Below are positions 1 through 7,634 of a DNA stretch of 64,000 nucleotides, piece by piece; position 1 is the stretch's first letter; each line of letters starts with the position of its first letter. A program made the position numbers and the translations under genes. Below the pieces are notes generated by a model. It ran no database searches, was not told the origin of the DNA, and worked only from the letters and a program-made list of their open reading frames with translations. Source of the DNA: Agromyces subbeticus DSM 16689 (GTDB lineage Bacteria; Actinomycetota; Actinomycetes; Actinomycetales; Microbacteriaceae); contig NZ_ATXG01000011.1 in the NCBI RefSeq assembly GCF_000421565.1, forward strand, positions 1-64,000, written 5' to 3'.

Positions 1-113
1 ATGAGGCCGAGCAGGATGTGCTCGGTGCCGATGTAGTTGTGGTTCAGCATCTTGGCCTCTTCTTGGGCCAGGACGACGACACGACGGGCTCGGTCGGTGA
101 ATCTCTCGAACAT
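1..113 (-). CDS. clpC: ClpC ATPase, N-terminal end only (runs off the window)
   Basis: The reverse strand encodes the first 37 residues, beginning [20 protein letters not shown] and reaching the TEHILLGL segment, which is the first half-repeat of the Clp N domain of ClpC. ClpC is the AAA+ unfoldase that feeds ClpP and refolds or degrades damaged proteins in the cytoplasm. The ATG is preceded by a strong ribosome-binding site (GAGGAG, five bases before the start). The gene continues beyond base 1, so the AAA modules are not seen. A ClgR-like site lies about 80 bases upstream. Confidence 0.93.
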   Translation of the reverse strand, partial: MFERFTDRARRVVVLAQEEAKMLNHNYIGTEHILLGL

Positions 114-190
114 TTCTACTCCTCACGACCCCGCTGGGAAGGGGCGCCGATATGAAGAGCGTAACCAGCAGAGGGGGCTGTGAAGTCGTT

Positions 191-206
191 GTTCGCCCTC
201 GGCGCA
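191..206 (-). promoter_or_regulatory. Putative ClgR box upstream of clpC
   Basis: Read on the clpC strand this is CGCCGAGGGCG followed by AAC. The core fits the actinobacterial ClgR consensus CGCYNANRGCG at every defined position, and the trailing AAC fits WWS; the flank before the core fits poorly. ClgR is known to activate clpC and clpP genes in corynebacteria, mycobacteria and streptomycetes. Its place about 80 bases before the clpC start suits a promoter site. Confidence 0.5.
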
Positions 207-267
207 TCGGCATGACGCAGGGTTGACGAACGACGACGGCGAGGGATGCCACGTGGTGACACCGCCG

Positions 268-296
268 TTGACAGCACGCCGCGGCATCCGTAACCT
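268..296 (+). promoter_or_regulatory. Sigma-A-type promoter for the DUF2975/HTH pair
   Basis: TTGACA at 268-273 and TAACCT at 291-296 are separated by 17 bases, a near-ideal housekeeping -35/-10 arrangement. The predicted transcript start is near 303, inside the TATCG repeats described next, so a bound repressor could block it. Confidence 0.6.
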
Positions 297-326
297 ATCG
301 TTTATCGTTATTATCGATATTCGTTA
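296..326 (+). promoter_or_regulatory. Putative operator: TATCG repeats with TATCGATA palindrome
   Basis: An A+T-rich island in otherwise G+C-rich DNA holds TATCG at 296-300, 303-307 and 312-316, the last extended to the perfect palindrome TATCGATA at 312-319. It sits between the -10 box and the ribosome-binding site (GGGAG, 327-331) of the following gene. The obvious candidate binder is the small HTH protein encoded second in the operon, giving autoregulation; that is inference. Confidence 0.45.
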
Positions 327-334
327 GGGAGATA

Positions 335-958
335 ATGAGCATCACACCAACCACCGTCTCCACGGTCAAGCGCAGCGACGCCGTCGCCCTCTGGATCTTC
401 ATGATCGCCGGCGTCGGCATCGCGATCTGGGCGGCCTGGTCAGCCGCCGTGCGCATCATCGAAGTGCTGCCGAATCAGGATGTCGCGGTGCTCGCCGAGT
501 TCGCAGGCACGACGGCCGACGCCCCGATCGGCGTCGACGGAGCCCTCGTCGCGATCGAGCTCGACAGCGCCATCATCACCGCACCATCGCTTCCGGCCGC
601 GTCGCTCGCCGCCCTCGTCATGCAGCAGGTCGTCATGGCCGTCGTCGTGGTGGGCGTCGTGGTCTGCCTCGTCTGGCTCGCTCGGAACGTCAGCCGCAGC
701 ATCGTGTTCAGCCGCACCAACACGGTGCTCGTCACGACCGCGGGATTCACCGGCATCGCGGGCTGCTTCGCGGTGCCCTTCCTCGGCAACATGGCAGCGA
801 ACGGTGCATTCGCCGTGCTCAGCGGCCGCACCTTCGACAACGTGGTGATGTCCGTCGAGCTGTTCCCGCTCATCCTCCTGACGTTCATCGCAGCGACGGC
901 AGCGACCGTCTTCGCGGTCGGCGAGCGCCTGCAGCGCGACACCGACGGTCTCGTCTGA
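335..958 (+). CDS. DUF2975-type membrane protein
   Basis: A 207-residue integral membrane protein with four predicted membrane segments (about residues 18-40, 90-115, 130-160 and 172-195) and a short charged C-terminus. The layout, and the small Cro/C1-type regulator immediately after it, match the DUF2975 (YoaS-like) plus YozG-like pairs found in many Gram-positive genomes. Its biochemical role is unknown. The ATG has a GGGAG ribosome-binding site. Its stop shares one base with the next start (TGATG), so the two are probably translationally coupled. Confidence 0.72.
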   Translation: MSITPTTVSTVKRSDAVALWIFMIAGVGIAIWAAWSAAVRIIEVLPNQDVAVLAEFAGTTADAPIGVDGALVAIELDSAIITAPSLPAASLAALVMQQVVMAVVVVGVVVCLVWLARNVSRSIVFSRTNTVLVTTAGFTGIAGCFAVPFLGNMAANGAFAVLSGRTFDNVVMSVELFPLILLTFIAATAATVFAVGERLQRDTDGLV

Positions 959-1194
959 TGGCGCCCGCCGAACCCGACGAGGCGACCGATATCCACTGCC
1001 GACTCGACGAATTGCTCGAGGCGCGCGGCATGACCCTCACCCGGCTCGCCGAGCTCGTCGGCGTGAGCGTGGTGAACCTCAGCGTGCTGAAGAACGACCG
1101 GGCTCGAGCCATCCGTTTCTCGACCCTGCAGGCCGTGTGCGAAGTGCTCGACTGCGAGGTCGGCGAACTGCTCGTGATGCGCCGCGAGCGGTGA
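958..1194 (+). CDS. Small Cro/C1-type HTH regulator (YozG-like)
   Basis: A 78-residue protein that is almost entirely one helix-turn-helix domain. The segment ARGMTLTRLAELVGVSVVNL is the characteristic HTH, followed by a conserved tail ending CEVLDCEVGELL, as in HTH_26/YozG-type regulators. It follows the DUF2975 gene with a one-base overlap. The usual reading of this pair is that the regulator controls its own operon; the TATCG repeats upstream of the first gene are the likely site. There is no ligand-binding domain. Confidence 0.85.
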   Translation: MAPAEPDEATDIHCRLDELLEARGMTLTRLAELVGVSVVNLSVLKNDRARAIRFSTLQAVCEVLDCEVGELLVMRRER

Positions 1195-1197
1195 CCG

Positions 1198-1656
1198 CTA
1201 CTTGATCGGAACCTCGACTTCGGCGCCGGCGACCTCGACGATGAGCGGCTCGGTCGTGGTCACCGTCATGGGGGTCCAGAAGACGGTCGTGTGCGGCACG
1301 AGGTCCATGGTGCAGACCTGGTCTTCAGGGTGCTCGATGAGGTCGATGGCGACGCGGTTGCCCTCGCCCGCGGCGTCGATGACCCGGATGTTCGTGCCGA
1401 CCTCGGGGCACGTGGAGCTGCCCGAGACGGTCACCGCGAGTTGACCGCCCTGGCCAAGCCAGACGGCCTGCGGCTCGCCCTCGGCGTGCTCTTCGCCGCC
1501 GTGCTCGCCCTCGGCATCGCCGGCGTGGTCGGAGACGGGAGCGCCCGAGTACTCTTCTGCCGGTGTCGTCGGCGGCGCGCACGCCGCGAGCAGGAAGACG
1601 GATGCCAGGGCCGCGGTCGCCAGACCGGCACGACGGAAGCGCACAGAGGAAGCCAT
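1198..1656 (-). CDS. Putative secreted lipoprotein, unknown function
   Basis: 152 residues. The N-terminus has arginines, a hydrophobic stretch and the lipobox LLAAC, so the mature protein should start at a lipid-modified cysteine near residue 25. A histidine/glutamate-rich stretch follows (DHAGDAEGEHGGEEHAEGE), which could bind metal but may only be a linker. The rest looks like a small beta-rich domain with two cysteines. It is convergent with the HTH gene, four bases from it. No family recognised. Confidence 0.65.
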   Translation of the reverse strand: MASSVRFRRAGLATAALASVFLLAACAPPTTPAEEYSGAPVSDHAGDAEGEHGGEEHAEGEPQAVWLGQGGQLAVTVSGSSTCPEVGTNIRVIDAAGEGNRVAIDLIEHPEDQVCTMDLVPHTTVFWTPMTVTTTEPLIVEVAGAEVEVPIK

Positions 1657-1791
1657 GCGGCAATGCTATCGGCTCGGCGTGGTTCGGCCCGTTCACTCGA
1701 GCGATCGACTGGCGGCCCGCGCCTGCGCCGGCCGCGGGGCACCGGCGCTGGCACCTGCCGCGGCGTCGCCGTGCGCGGGTAGGCTGCCGAC

Positions 1792-2820
1792 ATGAGCAAC
1801 CTGGAACGCGATCCGGTCGAGCTGCTCTGCGCCGCCGACGGGACGGGCGGGCCGGTGGTGCAGGTGCTGGCACCGCGCGAGGTGCCGCTCGGCGGCCCTC
1901 GCGCCATGAACGTTCGGCGCACGCTCCCCCAGCGCGGTCGCACCACCATCGGGGCGTGGTGCTTCGCCGACCACTACGGCCCCGACGACGTGCAACTCGG
2001 CGTCGGCATGGTGGTGCCGCCGCATCCGCACACCGGCCTGCAGACCGTCAGCTGGCTCTTCGAGGGCGAAATCGAGCACCGCGACTCGGCCGGCAGCCAC
2101 GCGATGGTGCGGCCGGGCGCCGTCAACCTCATGACGGCAGGCCGCGGCATCTCGCACTCCGAGGCCTCGACACCCGCGACCACGCGCCTGCACGGGGTGC
2201 AGCTCTGGGTGGCGCTGCCCGACGCGTCGCGGCACGTCGGGCCCTTCTTCGAGCACGCCGACATCACTCCCGTGCTCGTCGACGACGCCACCGTGCGGGT
2301 GTTCGTCGGGTCGCTGGCCGGCAGCGTCGCGCCCGAGTCATCCGTCACCGTCTTCTCGCCGCTCCTGGGCGCGCAGATCGACCTGCCGCCGTTCGGCACC
2401 GTCGAGCTCGAGCTCGAGCCCGCCTTCGAGCACGGCGTACTCGTCGACTCCGGGCCGGTCGAGATCAGTGCCACGGATGCCGCTGACGGCGACGCCCTCG
2501 GCAACGAGGCGTCGACGACGGCCGCGTGGAGCGAGCTCGCCTTCCTCGAGGCCGGTCGCCGCCGCATCCGCCTCTCCGCCGAGGCGCAACCGGTGCGCGT
2601 GATCCTGCTCGGGGGCGTGCCGTTCGGCGAAGAGCTCGTGATGTGGTGGAACTTCATCGGCCGAACGCATGACGAGATCGTCGAGTTCCGTCGTCAGTGG
2701 CAGGCCGACGTCATCGCGCGGGACAACCCCGATGGGCGCTTCGGCACGGTCGCGGGCTACGACGGGTCGCCGCTGCCCGCGCCCGAGCTGCCCACCGTGC
2801 GGCTGAAGCCGCGCCGCTGA
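1792..2820 (+). CDS. Pirin family protein
   Basis: 342 residues. The pirin N-terminal cupin is clear: PPHPHTGLQTVSWLFEGEIE carries two metal-binding histidines, and HRDS and AGRGISHSE follow as in other pirins. A pirin C-terminal cupin is present near residues 210-310. Pirins are iron-containing cupins; some have quercetinase activity or act as redox-sensing regulatory partners, and the role in any one bacterium is usually unknown. The start is the ATG after a TAGG sequence. The gene stands alone and converges on the cardiolipin synthase gene with a gap of only 21 bases. Confidence 0.88.
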   Translation: MSNLERDPVELLCAADGTGGPVVQVLAPREVPLGGPRAMNVRRTLPQRGRTTIGAWCFADHYGPDDVQLGVGMVVPPHPHTGLQTVSWLFEGEIEHRDSAGSHAMVRPGAVNLMTAGRGISHSEASTPATTRLHGVQLWVALPDASRHVGPFFEHADITPVLVDDATVRVFVGSLAGSVAPESSVTVFSPLLGAQIDLPPFGTVELELEPAFEHGVLVDSGPVEISATDAADGDALGNEASTTAAWSELAFLEAGRRRIRLSAEAQPVRVILLGGVPFGEELVMWWNFIGRTHDEIVEFRRQWQADVIARDNPDGRFGTVAGYDGSPLPAPELPTVRLKPRR

Positions 2821-2841
2821 TCGCTGGCTGCGAGCGACCCG

Positions 2842-4308
2842 CTACTGCAGCGCCGAGGTGAGACGGGCGAGGTTGTCGAGCACGGTCGATCGCAGGGGCT
2901 GCCGCATCCAGTCGTCGAGGGTCAGCTCGCGACTGTCGCGCCGGTAGCCGTCTTCGACGGCGCGCATCTCTCGCACGAACGACGCCCCGCGCACGAGCAG
3001 CGAGACCTCCATGTTGAGCTCGAACGAGCGGATGTCCATGTTGCTCGAGCCGATCACCGCGACGTCGTCGTCGATCGTGAAGTGCTTGGAGTGCAGGATG
3101 TACGGCGCCTGGTACATGTAGATCTTCACGCCGCCCCGCAGCAGCGCCTCGTAGTACGAGCGCTGCGCGTGGTACACGAGCGCTTGGTCGCCGATCTCCG
3201 AGACGAAGAGCTCGACGTGGATGCCGCGCTGCGTGGCGCCGCTGATCGCGCGGAGCATCGCCTCGTCGGGCACGAAGTACGGGCTCGTGATGATGATGCG
3301 CTCTTCGGCGGCGTAGAGCAGCGCGAGGAAGAGCTTCAGGTTGTTCTCGTTCGGGAATCCGGGCCCGCTCGGCACGACCTGGCAATCGAGGTCTTGCGCC
3401 TCGCCCGGCCCGTCGAGCAGCACCGCGAGGTCGCGCTCGGGCTCCTCACCGGTCTCGAGGTACCAGTCGGTGGCGAAGATGGCGTCGAGCCCCGCGACGA
3501 TCGGGCCTTCGACCCGGGTCACGAGTTCCTTCCACTTCAAGCCGCGACGGACGTTGCTGCGCTTGTTGTAGCTGCGATCGATGACGTTCTGCGAACCCAT
3601 GAAGCCGACCTCGCCATCGACGACGAGGATCTTGCGGTGGTTGCGCAGGTCGGGCCGCTGGTACCGGCCCTTGAGCGGCTGCACGGGGAGCATGAGCTGC
3701 CAGCGCACGCCCATCGCGGTCATGCGCTTGAGGGTCTTGCGGTACCCCTTAACCCGGAACGAGGCGACGTGGTCGAGCAGCACGCGCACGTCGATGCCAC
3801 GGGCGACGGCATCACCGAGTGCGTCGAAGAACGGCGCCGTCGTGGTGTCGTAGGCGAGGATGTAGAACTCAACGTGCACGTAGCGCTTCGCCTGCCGCAC
3901 CGCCGCGGTCATCGCGTCGAGCGAGCCCTGGTAGTCGCCGATCAGGCTCGCGCTGTTGGACCCGATGAGAGGCATCGAGCCGAGGTTGCGGTTCAGCCGC
4001 ACCACGCCCTCGAACCAGGCCGGCCACTCGCCCGAATCGCTGACCCGCTCGACGCCGTGCGTCGATTCGCGGATGTAGCGATCGACCTCGGCCTGCTTGC
4101 GGCGACGGTGCTTCGGCAGCTTCGGATTGCCGATGAGCAGGAAGAACAGCACCCCGATGTACGGCAGGAAGAAGATCGTGAGGAGCCAGGCCATGCCCGC
4201 GGTGGGCCTGCGGTTCCGGGGCACCACGATGACCGCGATGACACGCACGACGAGATCGATGAAGATGAGGATGCCGGCGACGAGGAGCGCCGTCTGCTCA
4301 GCATCCAT
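2842..4308 (-). CDS. cls: Cardiolipin synthase, phospholipase D type
   Basis: 488 residues. Two membrane segments occupy roughly residues 1-65, then come two PLD catalytic motifs: H224-x-K226-x4-D231 in NHRKILVVDGE and H406-x-K408-x4-D413 in LHSKHFTIDDD, each followed by the usual GSxN. The family condenses two phosphatidylglycerols into cardiolipin at the membrane. Full length for the bacterial ClsA type. The start lies five bases after the stop of the small membrane-protein gene at 4314-4490, with no strong ribosome-binding site of its own, so expression is probably coupled to it. Confidence 0.93.
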   Translation of the reverse strand: MDAEQTALLVAGILIFIDLVVRVIAVIVVPRNRRPTAGMAWLLTIFFLPYIGVLFFLLIGNPKLPKHRRRKQAEVDRYIRESTHGVERVSDSGEWPAWFEGVVRLNRNLGSMPLIGSNSASLIGDYQGSLDAMTAAVRQAKRYVHVEFYILAYDTTTAPFFDALGDAVARGIDVRVLLDHVASFRVKGYRKTLKRMTAMGVRWQLMLPVQPLKGRYQRPDLRNHRKILVVDGEVGFMGSQNVIDRSYNKRSNVRRGLKWKELVTRVEGPIVAGLDAIFATDWYLETGEEPERDLAVLLDGPGEAQDLDCQVVPSGPGFPNENNLKLFLALLYAAEERIIITSPYFVPDEAMLRAISGATQRGIHVELFVSEIGDQALVYHAQRSYYEALLRGGVKIYMYQAPYILHSKHFTIDDDVAVIGSSNMDIRSFELNMEVSLLVRGASFVREMRAVEDGYRRDSRELTLDDWMRQPLRSTVLDNLARLTSALQ

Positions 4309-4313
4309 GCCGG

Positions 4314-4490
4314 TCAGGCTGCCGGTCGGTGCTGGGCGAGCTTCGCCCGCTCCTCTGCCTCGATGCGGGCGTACGCCCGGCGCTCATTGCGGTCGGAGTG
4401 GATGATCGCGCGCATCACGAACCAGAAGATGAGCCCGATGAGCACGGTCGGCGCGAGCGACCAGATCGCGTTCGCCCAGAATTCGTCCAT
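4314..4490 (-). CDS. Small single-pass membrane protein upstream of cls
   Basis: 58 residues. One hydrophobic helix (about residues 7-28, WSLAPTVLIGLIFWFVMRAI) is followed by a charged, alanine/glutamate-rich tail. The ribosome-binding site is excellent (GGGGGA close before the ATG), and the stop is five bases before the cls start. Small proteins of this shape precede cls in related actinobacteria; a helper role in membrane targeting is possible but not shown by the sequence. Confidence 0.75.
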   Translation of the reverse strand: MDEFWANAIWSLAPTVLIGLIFWFVMRAIIHSDRNERRAYARIEAEERAKLAQHRPAA

Positions 4491-4576
4491 AGTCCCCCAA
4501 GACTACGTGCAAACGCGGCCGGCTGTCAGTTTCGCGCCGTCGCGACCGCGGCGCCGGTGCAACCGGTCAGCGAACT

Positions 4577-4607
4577 GCGGGGCCCGGTACCCATTGCCGG
4601 GCCCCGC
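4577..4607 (-). terminator. Hairpin terminator after the surface-protein gene
   Basis: A perfect 11-bp stem (GCGGGGCCCGG paired with its complement) and a 9-base loop lie 13 bases beyond the stop of the leftward gene 4620-7049. There is no clear U-run, which is common for actinobacterial terminators. Confidence 0.7.
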
Positions 4608-4619
4608 GTCGCGTTCAAC

Positions 4620-7049
4620 TCATTCGCCGCCGAGGCTTCGGCGACGTACGAGGAACACCAGGCCGCCGGTGATGAGGAGGGCCAGTGCCGCCCACATCCC
4701 CGTTGCGAGATCGACGCCCGTGACGGGCATCGCCGGCCGCAGCGTGTTCGTGATGGCGCACTCGACCTCGTCGCCGGGGGCGACCTCGAAGTCGGATGCA
4801 TCGATCGCGACGGGCTCGCCGCCGCCGGCAGGCGTCACCTCGCACGTCATCGGTCCCGCGGACCAGCCTCCCCCGACGGGCGCCTCGACGATCGAGTAGC
4901 GCAGCCCGGGGTCGACGAGTTCGAAGACCGCCGTGCCCGTGCCGCTGACCGTGGTGATCTCGCGAGTGCGCGGGTCGTCATCGGAGCCGAGTTGCGTGAG
5001 CACGAATCCGAAGGTGCCGTTGCCGCCCACGGTGGACTTCTTCACCGTGACCTCTGCCGGGTTCGCCGAGTTCGTGAAGACGCAGCTCACGACCTCGCCT
5101 GCACCGAGCTCGATCGTGGCGCCGTCGCCGTCGACCGTGCCGCACGAGATGTCGTCGAGCGTCCAGCCGGCAGGCAGCAGTTCGGCGACCGTGTAGGTGC
5201 CGGGCACGATGAACCCCGAGCTCCAGAAGGCGCCTTCGTCGTCGTTCGCGTCATTCAGCGTGAAGTCGACCGTCGCCTCGCCGTCACCGAAGGCGAAGTC
5301 GAAGTCCTGGTCGAACTCGTCGGGCAGGGTCTCCTTGTCGACGAAGATCAGGCCGCGCTGGGTGTTCGTGAACGTGCACTCCACGGTCTCACCGGCATCG
5401 AGGTCGATCGCGGCCGAGAAGTCCTCGACGTCGACGAGGGTACCGCTGTCGGGATCGACGCAGACGAGGTTCGTCGTGTCGTAGCCGGTGATCGGGTCTT
5501 CGCTCACGTCGTACGATCCGGGAGTCAAGCCACTGAACGTCTCCGTTCCATACCCCTCGAGCGTCTCGATCGAGAAGTCGCCGAGCGTCTCGCTCGAGAA
5601 CTCGAACTCGGCGTCATCGATGCCCTCGACGAGCTTGTTGATGATGATCGTGCCCTGCTGCTCGTTGGTGAACACGCAACTGACGGTCGCGCCCTCGATC
5701 GTCGTGACGGTCGCGCCGTCTTCGATCGAGATCTCTTCGGTGTCGCACGTCACGTCGACGAGGTCCCAGCCGACGGGCACGGACTCGGTGATGTCGACCT
5801 CGGTGCCGGGAACGAACTGGAAGGTCTCGGACTCGCCGTCGACGAGCTCGAAGCCGGTGCCGTCGATCGTGAAGTCGAACAGCTGGGCCGAGGCATCCGG
5901 CAGGGTCTGCTTCTCGACCGTCACGTACGAGGTCGCGTTCGTGATCACGCAATCGGTGGTCTCGAGGGTCACGACCGGGAAGGTCAGCCCGGTGGCCTGG
6001 CCGTTCTCGGAGAGCACGTACTCGGTGCCGTCTTGCGTGCAGACGATCGAGTACAGCGACCACGGAGCGCCATCGGGAATGACCTCGTCGAGCGTGAACT
6101 CGTCGCCCGGCTCGACGTCGAAGTACGAGTCGGTCTCATCGATGACCAGGTCGCCCTCGATCGGTGCTTCGCCACCCGACACGGTGTAGTCGAACACGGT
6201 GCCGCTGTCGTCGGCCACGTCGTTCAGCGACTCCTTCGTCACGGTGAGATAACCGCACGTCGACGGAGGCGTCACTGTGAGCGGAGCCACGTAGGCCTTG
6301 AGGTTGCCCGCAGCGCTGCCGCCGGTGATCGAGCGCATGTACACCGTCGCGGCGTCTTCGGCGGGCGGGCAGCCCGGCTCGATGCCGGTGAGCTCGGTGA
6401 GGTCGAAGCCGACCTCGAAGAACGTGCCGCTGTCGCTGATGGCGCTCGCGAAGCCCGAGGTGTCGGTCGTGCACCCCTCGTCCGATTCCACATCGTCGGG
6501 ATAGCCGGCCTGATCGGCGTACTCGCAGAGCTGTCCGAGCGTCGGCGCGCCACCGCCGGCCATGTTGATGTAGGCCACCACGCCACCCTCATCGTGGAGG
6601 GGCTGCGGCGTGCCGTCGGGCGCAACGTTCATGCCGGCGTACGACAGGTCGATCGCGTACTTGCCCGTGCCGCTGTCGCCGGTTCGATCCCAGCCGACGA
6701 AGAGGAAGTAGTGTCCGTCGACCACGCGCGCCAAGGTGTAGACCTTCGAGAAGTCGGCCTTGTCGGGCGTGGAACCGGCCGACGTCCACGTCGATGGGTC
6801 ATCGACGTCCTTCGAGCTGGCACTGTACGTGCCGCCCTGCTCGGTGCTGTTGAAACCGATGCCTGGCGTATCCCAGTCGTCGAATCCGGTTTCGCAGTCC
6901 AGCTCCGTCAAATTGCCGTCGATCTCGAAGTCACCGAGATCGCAGAGTGGATCAGCATATGCGGGCGCGGCCAGCGCGACCGGTGCGAACAGGCCGGCGA
7001 CGAGTGCACCGGCAGCGAGCAGCGCAGTGCGCTGGCGTCGTGAAAACAC
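4620..7049 (-). CDS. Secreted multi-domain surface protein with CnaB/SpaA-like repeats and sorting-like tail
   Basis: 809 residues. GTG start with AAAGGGG six bases upstream. Residues 1-32 are a signal peptide ending AYA. About 33-290 is an N-terminal domain of unknown fold. From about 290 to 770 there are roughly six beta-rich repeats of about 85-90 residues, each ending in a C-x-(F/I)TN motif (for example VSCVFTNEQQG, VECTFTNTQRG, VSCVFTNSANP, VECAITNTLRP), as in prealbumin-like/DUF5979-type surface proteins. The C-terminus has MPVTG, a hydrophobic helix and a basic tail RRRSLGGE, a sortase-signal arrangement with M in place of L or the A-type residue. Acidic overall. Probably a wall-attached stalk or adhesin; ligand unknown. 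A 16-base palindrome lies 124 bases upstream. Confidence 0.78.
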   Translation of the reverse strand: MFSRRQRTALLAAGALVAGLFAPVALAAPAYADPLCDLGDFEIDGNLTELDCETGFDDWDTPGIGFNSTEQGGTYSASSKDVDDPSTWTSAGSTPDKADFSKVYTLARVVDGHYFLFVGWDRTGDSGTGKYAIDLSYAGMNVAPDGTPQPLHDEGGVVAYINMAGGGAPTLGQLCEYADQAGYPDDVESDEGCTTDTSGFASAISDSGTFFEVGFDLTELTGIEPGCPPAEDAATVYMRSITGGSAAGNLKAYVAPLTVTPPSTCGYLTVTKESLNDVADDSGTVFDYTVSGGEAPIEGDLVIDETDSYFDVEPGDEFTLDEVIPDGAPWSLYSIVCTQDGTEYVLSENGQATGLTFPVVTLETTDCVITNATSYVTVEKQTLPDASAQLFDFTIDGTGFELVDGESETFQFVPGTEVDITESVPVGWDLVDVTCDTEEISIEDGATVTTIEGATVSCVFTNEQQGTIIINKLVEGIDDAEFEFSSETLGDFSIETLEGYGTETFSGLTPGSYDVSEDPITGYDTTNLVCVDPDSGTLVDVEDFSAAIDLDAGETVECTFTNTQRGLIFVDKETLPDEFDQDFDFAFGDGEATVDFTLNDANDDEGAFWSSGFIVPGTYTVAELLPAGWTLDDISCGTVDGDGATIELGAGEVVSCVFTNSANPAEVTVKKSTVGGNGTFGFVLTQLGSDDDPRTREITTVSGTGTAVFELVDPGLRYSIVEAPVGGGWSAGPMTCEVTPAGGGEPVAIDASDFEVAPGDEVECAITNTLRPAMPVTGVDLATGMWAALALLITGGLVFLVRRRSLGGE

Positions 7050-7172
7050 GTTGAACCCCTTTTATGTGTTCGGATTCGCAGGCACCTCGGGATGGGCCCC
7101 TGCGGCCACATAGTCGGGACGCTATCTGAATTGAGGAGTTCTCGGAACGACTGAGAACCGCGCCAGACATGG

Positions 7173-7188
7173 GTGAGAGCGCTCTCAC
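7173..7188. promoter_or_regulatory. Perfect 16-base palindrome, LacI-family operator type
   Basis: GTGAGAGCGCTCTCAC is fully symmetric. Its core TGAGAGCGCTCTCA has the central CG step and half-sites typical of LacI/GalR-family operators; the streptomycete CebR box TGGGAGCGCTCCCA differs by one base per half-site. It lies 124 bases upstream of the surface-protein start, suggesting carbohydrate-responsive control of that gene. No LacI-family gene is in this window. Confidence 0.6.
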
Positions 7189-7373
7189 AACAAGCCGGCT
7201 CCGACCCGCTCGCCGAAACGGGGGACACGCGTGAAGCGGCATCCCGAAACCCACGCGAGCGCGGCCGATTTCACGCGTCTCGCTGCCGCACCCTCCCGTT
7301 CGGGGGTCGCCGAAGCGGCCGCGATTCGGGGTACACGTCGCCCGTTATCGAATCGTGACGTAACGCGCGCCCC

Positions 7374-7444
7374 CGAACGAGGGTCACACCCCCGAGACGA
7401 GGGTCACAGCGCGAACGAGAGTCACAGCGCGCGAACGAGAGCAG
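7374..7444. repeat. Imperfect tandem repeat, about 19-20 bases, 3.5 copies
   Basis: Units starting CGAACGAGGGTCACA recur at 7374, 7393, 7412 and (partial) 7432, with small substitutions and one-base length changes. The shared core is ACGAG(G/A)GTCACA. It lies between the lysS-side small gene and the surface-protein promoter. Copy number is too low and spacing too short for CRISPR; stacked protein-binding sites or slipped-strand expansion are the simple readings. Confidence 0.6.
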
Positions 7445-7471
7445 CGCCAGACGCAGCGCTCGACCGCGGCA

Positions 7472-7630
7472 TCAACCGGCGGTGACGATGCCCCAGATGC
7501 CCGAGCCGACCAGGTAGAGGCCGATCGCGCCGACGACGATCCAGATGCCGAGGCGCATGTTGGACGGCCGCTTGGGATCGCGGTCGGGTTCGAGTTCGGA
7601 CTTGGGAAGGTAGTCGTTCACGCGCGGCAT
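7472..7630 (-). CDS. Small membrane protein downstream of lysS
   Basis: 52 residues from an ATG four bases past the lysS stop; a GTG nine bases later (7621) is an alternative start. A charged head (LPKSELEPDRDPKRPS) precedes one hydrophobic helix (about 28-50, IWIVVGAIGLYLVGSGIWG). Probably co-transcribed with lysS as the last gene of the leftward block. Small proteins of this design are common after lysS in Microbacteriaceae; function unknown. Confidence 0.62.
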   Translation of the reverse strand: MPRVNDYLPKSELEPDRDPKRPSNMRLGIWIVVGAIGLYLVGSGIWGIVTAG

Positions 7631-7634
7631 CCGC

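Larger units (their letters stand above)
7050..7471. other. 422-base intergenic region
   Basis: No convincing gene on either strand: the open frames here are short, arginine-rich and lack ribosome-binding sites. It holds the promoter side of the leftward surface-protein gene, the 16-base palindrome at 7173-7188 and the 19-20-base tandem repeats at 7374-7444, listed separately. Confidence 0.6.

Noticed and set aside
4329-7043. A 904-codon + strand frame opposite the surface-protein gene
   Set aside because: The reverse strand has a signal peptide, repeats and a sorting tail; this frame is its shadow.
7374-7444. Tandem repeat considered as a CRISPR array
   Set aside because: Units are contiguous, imperfect and only 19-20 bases; no unique spacers and no cas gene.
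7231-7485. 84-codon + strand frame in the gap before the surface gene
   Set aside because: Arginine/serine-rich, no ribosome-binding site, and it runs through the tandem repeat.
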